64,000 bases of DNA from Owenia fusiformis. Lineage: Eukaryota; Annelida; Polychaeta; Sabellida; Oweniidae. Location of the stretch: NCBI GenBank assembly GCA_903813345.2, contig CAIIXF020000008.1:11375278-11439277 (forward strand). The letters are read 5' to 3'. The notes beneath the pieces were generated by a model, which saw only the letters and a list, made by a program, of their open reading frames with translations, made no database searches and was not told the DNA's origin. Below are positions 11,867 to 24,400 of the stretch, one piece after another (position 1 is the first letter of the stretch; each line of letters opens with the position of its first letter). Both the position numbers and the translations under genes were made by a program.

Positions 11867-14095
11867 CGCAGCAGTTGCTGTGGAATATAGAAGACTTGTT
11901 CAATACAGGGACAGAAACAACATCTACTATACTTAGGTAGATAGTATTGAAGTAGATAAGTTTTTCTATAAGGTTAAGTCATCATTGCATGAACATTAGC
12001 CCCCAAATGTCATCAAATATAATATGCTCAATGGTTTTTGGTCATCGATTTGAATACAGTGATAACTCTTTCAAACGATTAATGTATGTGATTAATGAGA
12101 ACTTCAGCGTAAACCTGTAAACCGTGGGCTTGTTGGTCCCTGCAGTAAGAAATGGATACCAGGAGAGAACATTGAATTAAGGATATAGGTCATTCATAGT
12201 ACCTGAGGTCTATGCCGAGTCTAATATTTATCTAATTTCGTCTATATTTTGTTAGAAAATGCAATATAAAGATGCTGATTTTCAGCTTATTTGATCTGTA
12301 TTGGTTCTCTAACCATAACTAACTTTCCAGGTGGGCATTTCTGTGTATGATTCACCACCCTGAGATTCAGAAGAAAGTACGAGCAGAGATCTTAGATGTT
12401 ATCGGAGCTGAGAGACTTCCATCCATGCATGATAAGAAAAGGTTAAGCTACACAGAGGCAACCATTAATGAGATCCAACGTATGTGTTTGATCGGGCCTC
12501 TAGGGGGACCAATACATATGACACTACGCACAACGCATTTCAAGGTATCACATTAACGACATCTCGTATGACGCTACAAACATCGCATTTTAAGGAATCA
12601 AATTAACGACATCCCATATGACACTACGCACAACAGATTTCAAGGTATCACATTTAAACGGGATGTCATATGACACTACGCACAACGCTTTTCAAGGTAT
12701 CATAAAAAAGACATCTCATGTGACACGACGCACAACGCATTTCAAGGTATCACATTAATGACATCTCACATGGCACTACACACAACGCACTTAAAAGTAT
12801 TGCATTAACGACACATATCATATAACACTACGCACAACGCATTTAAAAGGTATCATATAAACGACATCTCATATGACACTACACACAAAGCATTTTAAGA
12901 TATTACATTGACGACATCTCATTGACTCATATAACACTACGCACAACGCATTTAAAGGTATCATATTAATAACATTTTATATGACTCTATGCACAACGCA
13001 TTTCGAGATATCACATTGACGGCATCTCATATGACACTATGCACAACGCATTTCAAGGTATCTTATTAATAACATCTCATGACTTTACGCAAAACATATT
13101 TCAAGATATCACATTGACGACATCTCATATGACACTACACACAGCGGAATTTCAAGGTATCATATTAATAACATGTCATATGACTCTACGCACAACGCAT
13201 TTCAAGATATCACATTAACGACATCTCATATGACACTAAACACATCGGATTTCAAGGCATCACATTGACAACATCTCAATCCATGTTTTCGCGTCACACG
13301 AGTGAGGTTATTTAGTTAAAACAGAACAAACATCGGATAATATTTGTGTAGTTTGACAAAACTCTAAAGCAATATTGAAGGGTTGCACATTTTATGTCCT
13401 ATTGCATCAGAAACCTTTAATTTCACATTTTTAGAACTATGTGCTGCCAGCCAACACCGGGGTCCTTCCCAACATTTATGCAATCCACCATGACTCCGAA
13501 TACTGGGACGAACCATTCAAGTTCAAGCCAGAGAGATTCATCGATCAAGATGGAAACTTCCAGAAAGATGAACACGTGATTCCTTTCTCAGTTGGTGAGA
13601 ATATAATTATTCGAAAATTAAGTTTAATACTGCTATTTTAAACCGCATACTCGTATTTGAATAAAAAATATACAAAACCATATTATTACCATGATGATAA
13701 AATAATCTGAAATGAATGAAAACCTATTGAAATAAACTTAAATTAGACAAACACTAACATGGGTAGCGTTTTCTATCAGATTTACTATTACCATAATTTG
13801 CATACCGTAGATCCTAGCCCCTCCCCATACTTTTACTCTTGGTATGGCAGTGTATATGTTCATTTTTAGACTGCTTACATTTCCTTATCCGTGTATGTAC
13901 TTGCAATGTATTCCAGGCAAGCGTGCCTGTATTGGCGAGTCACTAGCCAGGATGGAGCTATTCCTGATCTTCGTCGCCATACTACAGAAATTCTCTATTG
14001 AAGTTCCTCAAGGCTCACCCCTGCCACCTATGGAAGGAAATAGAGGACTTTCAGTGGCACCAAAGAACTATGAAGCATGTTTTGTTAAAATCTAG
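11867..14095 (+). CDS. Cytochrome P450, CYP2 clan (C-terminal exons; 5' part not found)
   Basis: A haem monooxygenase, normally anchored in the ER. Exons 11867-11936, 12331-12544, 13435-13594 and 13917-14095 join in consistent phases into 207 C-terminal residues, about 40% of a usual 490-residue CYP2. Landmarks in order are the I-helix oxygen-binding motif NTGTETTS, K-helix EIQR (ExxR), FKPERF, the haem loop [12 protein letters not shown] with the cysteine ligand, and a normal C-terminus ending at TAG. All visible catalytic residues are intact. The order and spacing resemble CYP2U1-like proteins. No N-terminal exons were recognised upstream, where transposons occupy 6.2-11.7 kb. They may lie beyond that block, or the gene may be truncated. 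Intron 2 starts with a minisatellite built from the exon end. A candidate AATAAA is at 14552-14557. Confidence 0.88.
12515..13278 (+). repeat. About 50-bp tandem array that includes a P450 exon end and 5' splice site
   Basis: The unit (CATATGACACTACGCACAACG ... TTTCAAGGTATCACATTAACGACATCT, written here in parts) begins inside the second visible P450 exon and runs across its donor site AAG|GTAT at 12544/12545. About 15 copies follow at roughly 50-bp spacing. At least seven intronic copies keep AAGGTAT, so the intron starts with a row of donor-like sites. Confidence 0.9.
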
Positions 14096-17000
14096 TGTTT
14101 AATTTATACTTACAGTACCTTGTAATAGGGCAGCAATTGATTTAACAAGGCATTAACACGACAAAATGTCACCACCTTTGGAAGGTCATTGAAGATCAAA
14201 TCTCAAATATAAAAATACCTTTTTTGACATTCGTTATGTTGCCAACAACATTTGTGATCTAGTTTGATAACCTTGACCTTGACAATTTTACTTTACAGAC
14301 CTCGGTAGGTATTTTGCGATTAAGCTGAATTAAATTTGGATCCAAAAGTCAAAGCCTAGTTTTTGCCCTTTCGAAGGTCATTGAAGGTCAACCAAAGGTC
14401 AAATCTCAAGTCAGATGATTTGAACTTCTGAGAACGTGAACATGATTTTGAAAAAAATATTTGGTCAATTTGGAGCAGTTGAAAAAGACCTTTTTGACCT
14501 TTCCTGGCCTTCAATATGTTGCCATTGTCACACTTTGTAGCGAAATGTGTCAATAAATTTTCTAAGTGTAACTTATCCTTTCAAATTCTTAGGCTAAAGT
14601 GTGCCTTGTCCTTTAAATAGTATCATTCTTATGAACCTTCAACTTTAGCATGCAATATGCATACTCACTGAAATATGTATGTTCACTAAAGCGTAAGAAA
14701 CCATATATAGACATGTATCAATTTCATATAGCAATTTCCATACGGTAAATCAAGGGCATTCAATTTAGAAAATGTATAATCTTTATTTTTCAGGTATAAT
14801 ATCAATGAGATAATATCAATGAGATTGCCTCCCGGGGATTCTGTACTTTATTTAGTTTGCCTTGTATATCCTTTTAACTTTGATATAGACAAAGAAACCA
14901 AACAAAATACGTTTCGTTCATGGACCACTCATCATGACTCACGCGTTTTATTCATGTCCCGACCTACACCTGTAAACAGAACATACAGTTTCTCTTGTTG
15001 TTCAATGATACATTATATTGGCGTTTTTGCATCAGCACATTGGTGTTGTTGCATCATCGATAAGAATCAGAGTGGTGTTGTTGCATCAATAGTGAGGAAT
15101 TAAAACCACGAATTTATCGCTTCTTGAAGATGCTACATGTATACCAACGACAGTTTTTTAAAATATAGATCATGGGCTAACTGCATGTGTATGATTGTTG
15201 AGCAACTCGTCCTAGAAATGGGTGTAAATTGGGAAAACAAAACATCGTACGAAAATCTATCACCGGAAGTCTGGCCATCTTGATGCAACAACACGGTGTT
15301 GTTGCATCACGATACCCCCCAGTGATGTATTGGATATTACAGTGAGTGGATTTCTAATGAGAGAGTGTTTGGAGGAGTGAAGTGGGGAGGTAATAAAATG
15401 TAAAGACATTGAAAAAGACCATAAAAATTAGATTACAAAAAGTGATATTTTATGTATATTTGTGACTCAAAAAATGACATTTTATACATAATTGTGATGA
15501 GATAAACACTAGATGAATATGGAGTCATCACATGGGATAAACAATGATTCATCAACCATAAAGATTTGCAAATCTCAAACATCTGAAAGTTAGTCGCTGG
15601 ATCAATCATTTTTTATTTTCATCATGATCGTTCGATCTTTTGCGATTGCTATGGGACGATTGCTGATACAGTTTAAGGTGCTATGGAAGTTAACAGGAAA
15701 TGACAAAACAGGAAGTGACGATTTGTTTTGCATTTTTAGACATTTTTTGAACAAAGATAACAGAGTTCTGTTTTGACCTCCAGTCAATTCAACTAGTTCC
15801 AAATACCATTTACAGGTCCAGGATCACAATGTTCATGGTCAGGATGACCCTAAACATGATGAAATAATCTTTTCAGCCCTATGAAAATGTGACTGAAAAA
15901 TAGCTAAAAGTAGGAGAGTAGGAAAGGTCACTGAACAGAATCCTTTGAATTTTTCAGAAAATGTGCCCAATATATTGCTCTAAATGATACAATCTTTGAA
16001 AATTTGATATCATTCATGGAAATAGAAAAAAATGAAAAAAATGATTTGAAAAGCGATTTATTTTCCTTTTTATGACTGCCATTTTTCTTTAAGACAATTT
16101 TCTAAAATTTCAAAACTTGTGGACTTGTGGAATAACATTGTGATATTACCGGTACAAATCAGTGGATAAAGGTTTGCCGTAGTGATATTTTGTGAAGTCG
16201 CAGAGGTCCAAGGAGTAGACTATATCCTCTAGTCTGAAATTTTTTTGAAATTTGGAAATTCAGTCTATTGGATATAGACTAGTCCAAGGAGTACTGTGTA
16301 AACTTGGGAAGTACTGCAAGTTTGTGTTTGTGAATCGTAAAGGAAATGGAATCCTAACCCATACGAATTTGGAGTGATCTCACGGTATTGTGGAAGTGCG
16401 AATTAAACTAGACTTGATGTTAATTTTGGTGATTTCCATGTTTGGACTGTATCAATTAAAGAAATGTATAAAGGTTGAACTTTGTGAAGTGAACTCCTCT
16501 TCATAATAATTGTGATTTAGAACATTTTAATCATATCTCAATATAATTTATGAAATTCACTAAATTATTGAGTCTGTTAACTTATCTTAGAAAAATTGAA
16601 CCTTGAAAACGTGACAGCCATGGTAACAGATATTGGCAAAAATTTGTTGGAACTCATAGCATACAGTACAGTAGAAGTCAGTCAGAAAACATTGAAGCCA
16701 GACTAAACAGTACTTGTTAATTCATTGGAAGAATTTGTTACAGATGCCGAACGCCGACTGCCAAACAGAGTCCACAAAAGGTTGGAGACTAATACACTTC
16801 TGAAGCCTTATTCATAAAGCCAACGTTTTGACTTACGTCAACGTATCGTATTGCGGAAACTTATTTTGGTATTCATAAAGCAAACGTAACTTTACGACGA
16901 ACGTAAAGTCCTGCGGATCTTACAAAATATTTACGTCAAGTATCTTCACCGTATAACTTTACGTCCAGGCTTAAAAACAAGGTTTATTCATTCTCTTGGT

Positions 17001-18324
17001 ATATCCAATTTACCATGAGATTTTGTGAAACACTTGTTTTAGATATAATGCGTTTTATAATGTTAAAATTATTTGTCATTTGTTTGACATCTTCAAATAT
17101 CTAGCTGGTCCCAAAGATAGGTACGAAAATGTGACGGAAAATGTGGTGAATTCGAGTTTATCGTTTTGAAAGGATTTGAAAGGGTCTTCGTTATTCTGAA
17201 TCTAAACTACTACAAATCGTTATGATTATGAATTCAGAATGAATTGTAACTATCATAAAAATAAATAAAAATCTTAACAAATATCTTCTTTTCTGTGATT
17301 ATATTTTCAATTTGTTTTTTGCGCAGGTGGATTATACGAGCAATTTGGTTTCAAGTTTTGATTTGGTCATATAGATTTGTATTATGATAATATTTTTATA
17401 GACTTTTAGACGAAGTAAAAAACGTTTTAAACTTTTTTTCCTCGAGAGGGATTTGCTTATAAGCTTAGTTATTTTATAAGCACAATCCCCCACAATTTTC
17501 TGGCAGCTCAGATATAGATTATTTTTAAAAATCGCGATATTGATACCCCGGAAACTTTGTTTATGTGTATTTCAAGAATTTTACGTTGTCTAAAAATTCG
17601 GCTTTCAACGATACAAGGCCAAGGCATCTTCGATTTTAAAGACACAAAGTTTATATTTTGCAAAATATGGGTAATTTGAATTCAAGAACTGTTGACACGA
17701 CCCTGGTCACGAAAGGGTCTCAAACTTGGTTTTGTTAATTACTTGTATATTGTTAATGTCGGTATCAGAGGGCTTAAATAGGTTAGAGCTTATTTTGCAT
17801 TATGATAAATCTTGGAAGATTTGACATTATTAGTTACTCCTCACACATAAAATCATTCAACCTTTTAAAACATAAAATAACCTCTAATTATTCCATTTCG
17901 TTTGCCTTCATTTGATTTTTCATATTCATTTTTAAACCTTTTAATTGTTCAACATTATTAGGTCCCCTCTTTCAATTTTCCGATATCCAAACATTCATAA
18001 TTCCATATTTTATACCCCTTATATTTCATATTTTATAGTATACCTCGTCTATTCACAGAAGAACACACAATTTATTGATCTTCACATCAATTTATTCTCA
18101 TTTGCTTATAGCATGGTATATACAAAAAAATATACAAAATATAAGCTGGCATGATATTAGCAGGTTTCCATTCTGCATTTTTCTGTGAGGAAACTATTAA
18201 ATATTTTATGGACAATGGCACCAGATCTCATTACATTACTAAAAAGTGTTGAACTTCTATGGATGCAGTGACAGAGAATTTGAAAACATTAAATGTCACT
18301 ATCTGTACTATTATCTCTACTATA
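14096..18324. other. Intergenic region between P450 and MED17
   Basis: No gene recognised. The 94-residue open frame 14819-15103 has no domain. Contents: P450 3' UTR; a GGTCA-rich tract at about 14170-14510; a near-perfect palindrome at 15281-15309 with TGATGCAACAACAC arms; further copies of GGTGTTGTTGCATCA near 15042 and 15072; a repeat-like tract with TTCATAAAG and ACGTAA motifs at 16805-16980; and part of the MED17 3' UTR, with candidate minus-strand AATAAA signals at 18071-18076 and 18091-18096. Confidence 0.55.
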
Positions 18325-18427
18325 GACACCATTCAATAGCCACTATCAGCACTGCTATGTACACCACAGACACCATTGATAGCCATAGTTATCTTTACCA
18401 TGGATACCACCAATAGCCACTATCAGC
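18325..18427 (-). repeat. Short tandem duplication across the MED17 stop codon
   Basis: CAATAGCCACTATCAGC occurs at 18411-18427, where it contains the MED17 stop codon (18423-18425), and again 77 bp further into the 3' UTR at 18334-18350. A partial third unit, with GACACCATT and ATAGCCAT, lies between them. Confidence 0.7.
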
Positions 18428-21400
18428 TAGCCACTAATGCTGCTAATAATAGTTCAATCTTATTCATAATTGATTTTCCCTCCTGTTTCTCCAACACCAC
18501 ATCTTTGTATGGTCCAGCTAGATTAGTCCATTTCTTATCCAGTGTTGAGTTTGAGGTTGACTCTTCCTGCTGGGGACTGAGAGATACACTAACCTTCACT
18601 CCTGAGATTGCACCACTGTGAACAGCAACAACGCTGCAATAACATGAATATAACAATAATATAACAAGGCATTAACATGCAAATGTCACCACCTGCCATT
18701 TGTTACAAACACCATTTTTTCAGACGCAGAACTTAGACCTCAGAACACATCCACAAAAAGTTGGAGACTATAATAATATGTCACCACTTGTGGTGGTGAC
18801 ATAATAACACACCAATATAGCCTTTTCTATTTCAAAGAAGTTAAACAGTGAGTATAGGTTTACTGATTTAATTATCCCTTCTCCAGAACTAGATGTGATT
18901 GTACTAGAAAATCATATTTCTTATCTTACATTTAATATAATCTGTCTTGAGTTTTGTTTCATTATACTTTTAATTTTTTTGAAAAATTGCAGAATACATC
19001 AATAGTTCAGTCTAATGTTATATAGGAATTAAGTTATGAAATCTAGAAATCCGTACCTATCCCCATTTGGGGATGCCAGTGTTATGGTAGATGGGCTGCC
19101 TACTGGTTCAAGATTCCCTACACCTGAGTGGGTATTGCAAGACAACACTTGCCAGCCCATCATCTTAGATAAGGTCTGCACTAATGAGATGTGGTGGTTG
19201 GATATCTGCAAGGTAATATAATCTCCATACAATATTCAAGATTTGTTTGTTTACAACCCAAATAAAAAAAGATTATTCAATAGTAGTTACTCTGATATAC
19301 AGAGGATATATCAAAATAAAGTCATGGTTTATAACCAGAGGAAAAACATTGTATTTTTGGCAAATTTTTTTTATCCACTCAGGGATATTGATATCTGCTT
19401 TCTCTCATTTTACTTTCTCATTCTAAGCGCTTGTTCTCTGGCCACTGCCATTATTTTCAATATTTAAATAAAATGCTTGTGTATGCATAAAACATCAGTG
19501 AGTGAACGAGAACATGTTGAAAACAATTTGGTTACTTTTTGCTGAAGCCCTTGTTGGTCAAATTTCATATCTCAGTTTGACCAATGAGCATGGAATATTT
19601 AGACTATGGAGGTAATAAAACAGACTATTAACCTGACATAATATAAGATCTTTCAACTCTTGTTCCTCACTGGACATCGTGAATATTCGTCCATCCTTTC
19701 CAATGGCCTTGAACTCATCTATACCCACGGTCAGTGTAAATGACGTCCTTAACAGATACATACAGCACAGATTAGTTTTTCATGTAGTATATCATAATAC
19801 ATGTAGTTCAGTTCATGTTTAACAGAAATAGTCTAGGCCTAGGCCTACTTCTTTTGAAATTTTACCAACTCCCCCAAAAATCAAATATGAAAAATTGATA
19901 TAATAGCAGAACTCAAATTTAAGTTTAAAATTTTAGCTTAAAAAAATATTATGAAATTCAATTTGTCAGACTTCCCTGCATAAGAAAAACAAGAATTCAG
20001 GACCATTTTATCACATCACCCAATGTTTACTGAGTAAAACATACTAAATTAGGTAAAAATGTATAATCTTTTATAATACTCAATAGATAGAGAAACATCA
20101 TTTATATTTAATAAGATACTGTATGTAGCATGAAAAAGCTTATAAGTGAAGCATATTTCTAATAAAAACTATTAGTAAAGAAAGGTTTATTTGGCCCAAC
20201 CTGTGTGTTATATTCTAAATTTTTAACATTAAATTTTCGAGTAATCTGGAAGTCTGATGTGTATACTCAGAGGAGCTGAATTCTTATATAATGTACCAAA
20301 CAATGTATCAAAAGCTTTAAGTCAATAGATAATGCTTTGGTAAGGTGATTCCATGAAGCTACAGTGAATGAAAATGAAGGCTGCAACTAAATCAAGCAAG
20401 GAGGGGCCTTATATCTATAACCAGTAAGTAGACAGTAAATCCCTACACCCTTTCACCATATAGATACGTAAATCACCCTCTATGTTCCTCAATGAGTCAT
20501 TTCACAAGCATGAAAACAACAGCAAAGTGCCAGGATGTAAATATATAGTGTTAACAATATTCTGAAGAATCCTATGATTAAGTGAATGAGTGGTCAGAGA
20601 TAAAAATATAAAATGGATACTTTTGGAAATAAATGAAAATAACAATCATTTCAATTCAAACCCACATGGAAAATGGGAAACAAAATGTTTCAAACAAGAA
20701 TGCAATATTTTCTACAAATTAGTCAAAAATCAAACCGTAATCACCCATGAAAATATTAAAGTGGAATTAAAATGAGGCTTCATAGGGTTAAAGAATTGTA
20801 TATAAAATGAGAATCTGCAAGGTAAGTTCTCTACTCAACACAAACTTTTGCCACAAACAACTCAATTTAATTGAGTAATCTGACAAGGTTTTACACGTTA
20901 TGTCTTGTCATTTGAAACTCAGATGGAAACAACATGCCCATATTAATCCAAAAATTATTAAAGAATTATAAAAGATATTACAAAATTGGTAGAAATTATG
21001 GATAAAAATATATCAGTGGGGTTTTGTGCCAATATTAGGTATAAGGCCAAAAGAAAGATGACAGTATGAACAATTACAGATTTAATCATACTGCCATCTT
21101 TTATCAGCCCACCAGTAATTTACAGGTATGGGAACACCTTAATAATAAACACATGCTTTCTTCTGCTGAATTTGAAGCTTTGGTTCTTTATATATACTTA
21201 GAAAGCCAGGGATCAAACCACCAAGAACAGGGAAAATAGCATGTGATTATACACATATATCACCATTTTGAAACTGTCAAGGGCCATACAAAAGTTGAAT
21301 TAACCACCAACAAGGTAAGGTTAACAGTTGTATACTTTAAGTGTCACTAAAATGATATAGAAATTTTACATTGTACTGCGTAGCCCCAAATTCATTGCAA

Positions 21401-24400
21401 GTTTGTCTTGATTTTGGGAAGCTTTGGCTGTTGTACTGTTGCCATAGATCAAATGTGACTAAGGCATAGAAAAACTGTGGTTTTGAAAGAATTAAGTTTG
21501 TTTCAAAATATTAAAATAGATGTCTCTCACTTCATAGGATTTCACTTTTTACATCATGAAATTAATTTAATATTATTTGGTTTTAAGTAAAACAAAAGAC
21601 ACACGATTCTCCTTTTGCACATCTTTACAAAGAATGTGTAACAAAAGAAAAGTCATCAATGTACCATGCAGAAGTATAAGAGCATGGCCTTAATTTAATA
21701 CCTTAATTTCCAATCGCAAAGTAAATTACCCCATTTTCTCATGTTAACATTATTTTATTTGAGCTATTTTAACAGGTTCAAATGGTGATATAATTGCCCA
21801 AGTGTAATGTTATATTATATGGAGTTTTATAAAGTTAGGAATAGAAAATATTACTTTGCTGCATCGAGGAAGTATTCTCTGCAACAGAATATGTTATGTG
21901 ATGTAGAATGTAACAGAATACCTAGAGATATAGATTGTGAGAGAAGATGTTATGTCATATGAATTGTAACAGAATACATTGAGATATGGTATGTGATATA
22001 GATTGTGAAAGGAGATGTTATGTGATATAGAATGTGAGAGAAGATGTTATGTGATATAGATTGTGAAAGGAGATGTTATGTGATATAGAATGTGAGAGAA
22101 GATGTTATGTGATATAGATTGTGAGAGAAGATGTTATGTGATATAGATTGTGAGAGAAGATGGTATGTGATATAGATTGTGAGAGAAGATGGTATGTGAT
22201 ATAGATTGTGAGAGTAGATCTTATGTGATATAGATTGTGAGAGAAGATGTTATTGTGATATAGATTGTGAGAGAAGATGTTATGCGATATAGATTGTGAG
22301 AGAAGATGTTATGTGATATAGATTGTGAGAGAAGATGTTATGTGATATAGATTGTGAGAGAAGATGTTATGCTATATAGATTGTGAGAGAAGATGTTATG
22401 TGATATAGATTGTGAGAGAAGATGTTATGTGACATAGATTGAGAGAAGATGTTATGTGATATAGAATGTAACAGAATATGTAATGTGATATAGATTGTGA
22501 GAGAAGATGTTATGTGATATAGATTGTGAGAGAAGATGTTATGTGATATAATATAGATTATGAGAGAAGATGTTATGTGATATAGATTGTGAGTGACAGA
22601 AGATGTTATGTGATATAGATTGTGAGAGAAGATGTTATGTGACATAGATTGAGAGAAGATGTTATGTGATATAGATTGTGAGAGAAGATGTTATGTGATA
22701 TAGATTGTGGGAGAAGACATTATGTGATATAGATTGTGAGAGAAGATGTTATGTGACATAGATTGAGAGAAGATGTTTTGTGATATAGATTGTGAAAGAA
22801 GATGTTATTTGACATAGATTGTGAGAGAAGATGTTATGTGATATAGATTGTTAGAGAAGATGTTATGTGATATAGATTGTGAGAGAAGATGTTATGTGAT
22901 ATAGATTGTGAGAGAAGATGTTATGTAATATAGATTGTGAGAGAGGATGTTATGTGACATAGATTGTGAGAGAAGATGTTATGTAATATAGATTGTGAGA
23001 GAAGATGTTATGTGATATAGAATGTAACAGAATATGTTATGTGATATAGATTGTGAGAAAAGATGTTATGTGATATAGATTGTGAGAGAAGATGTTATGT
23101 AATATAGATTGTGAGAGAAGATGTTATGTGATATAGATAATGAGAGAAGATGTTATGTGACATAGATTGTGAGAGAAGATGTAATGTGATAAAGATTGTG
23201 AGAGAAGATGTAATGTGAAATAGATTGTGAGAGAAGATGTTATGTAATATAGATTGTGAGAGAAGATGTTATGTGACATAGATTGTGAGAGAAGATGTAA
23301 TGTGATAAAGATTGTGAGAGAAGATGTTATGTGATATAGATTGTGAGAGAAGATGTAATGTGAAATAGATTGTGAGAGAAGATGTAATGTGATATAGATT
23401 GTGAGAGAAGATGTTATGTAAAATAGATTATGAGAGAAGATGTTATGTAATATAGATTGTGAGAGAAGATGTTATGTGATATAAATTGTGAGAGAAGATG
23501 TTATGTGACATAGATTGTGAGAGAAGATGTAATGTGATATAGATTGTGAGAGAAGATGTTATGTGATATAGATTGTGAGAGAGGATGTTATGCGATATAG
23601 ATTGTGAGAGAAGATGTTATGTGACATAGATTGTGAGAGAAGATGTTATGTGACATAGATTGTGAGAGAAGATGTTATGTGATATAGATTGTGAGAGAAG
23701 ATGTTATGTGATATAGATTGTGAGAGAAGATGTTATGTGATATAGATTGTGAGAGAAGATGTTATGCTATATAGATTGTAAAGAAGACTTTATGTGATAT
23801 AGATTGTGAGTGACAGAAGATGTTATGCGATATAGATTGTGAGAGAAGATGTTATGCGATATAGATTGTGAGAGAAGATGTTATGTGATATAGATTGTGA
23901 GAGAAGATGTTATGTGATATAGATTGTGAGAGAAGATGTTATGCTATATAGATTGTGAGAGAAGATGTTATGTGATATAGATTGTGAGAGAAGATGTTAT
24001 GTGACATAGATTGAGAGAAGATGTTATGTGATATAGAATGTAAGAGAATATGTAAAGTGATATAGATTGTGAGAGAAGATGTTATGTGATATAGATTGTG
24101 AGAGAAGATGTTATGTGATATAATATAGATTATGAGAGAAGATGTTATGTGATATAGATTGTTAGAGAAGATGTTATGTGATATAGATTGTGAGAGAGGA
24201 TGTTATGTGACATAGATTGTGAGAGAAGATGTTATGTGACATAGATTGTGAGAGAAGATGTTATGTAATATAGATTGTGAGAGAAGATGTTATGTGATAT
24301 AGAATGTAACAGAATATGTTATGTGATATAGATTGTGAGAAAAGATGTTATGTGATATAGATTGTGAGAGAAGATGTTATGTGATATAGATTGTGAGAGA

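Noticed and set aside
14819-15103. 94-residue plus-strand open frame
   Set aside because: No domain, low coding likelihood, and it runs into the GGTGTTGTTGCATCA repeats.
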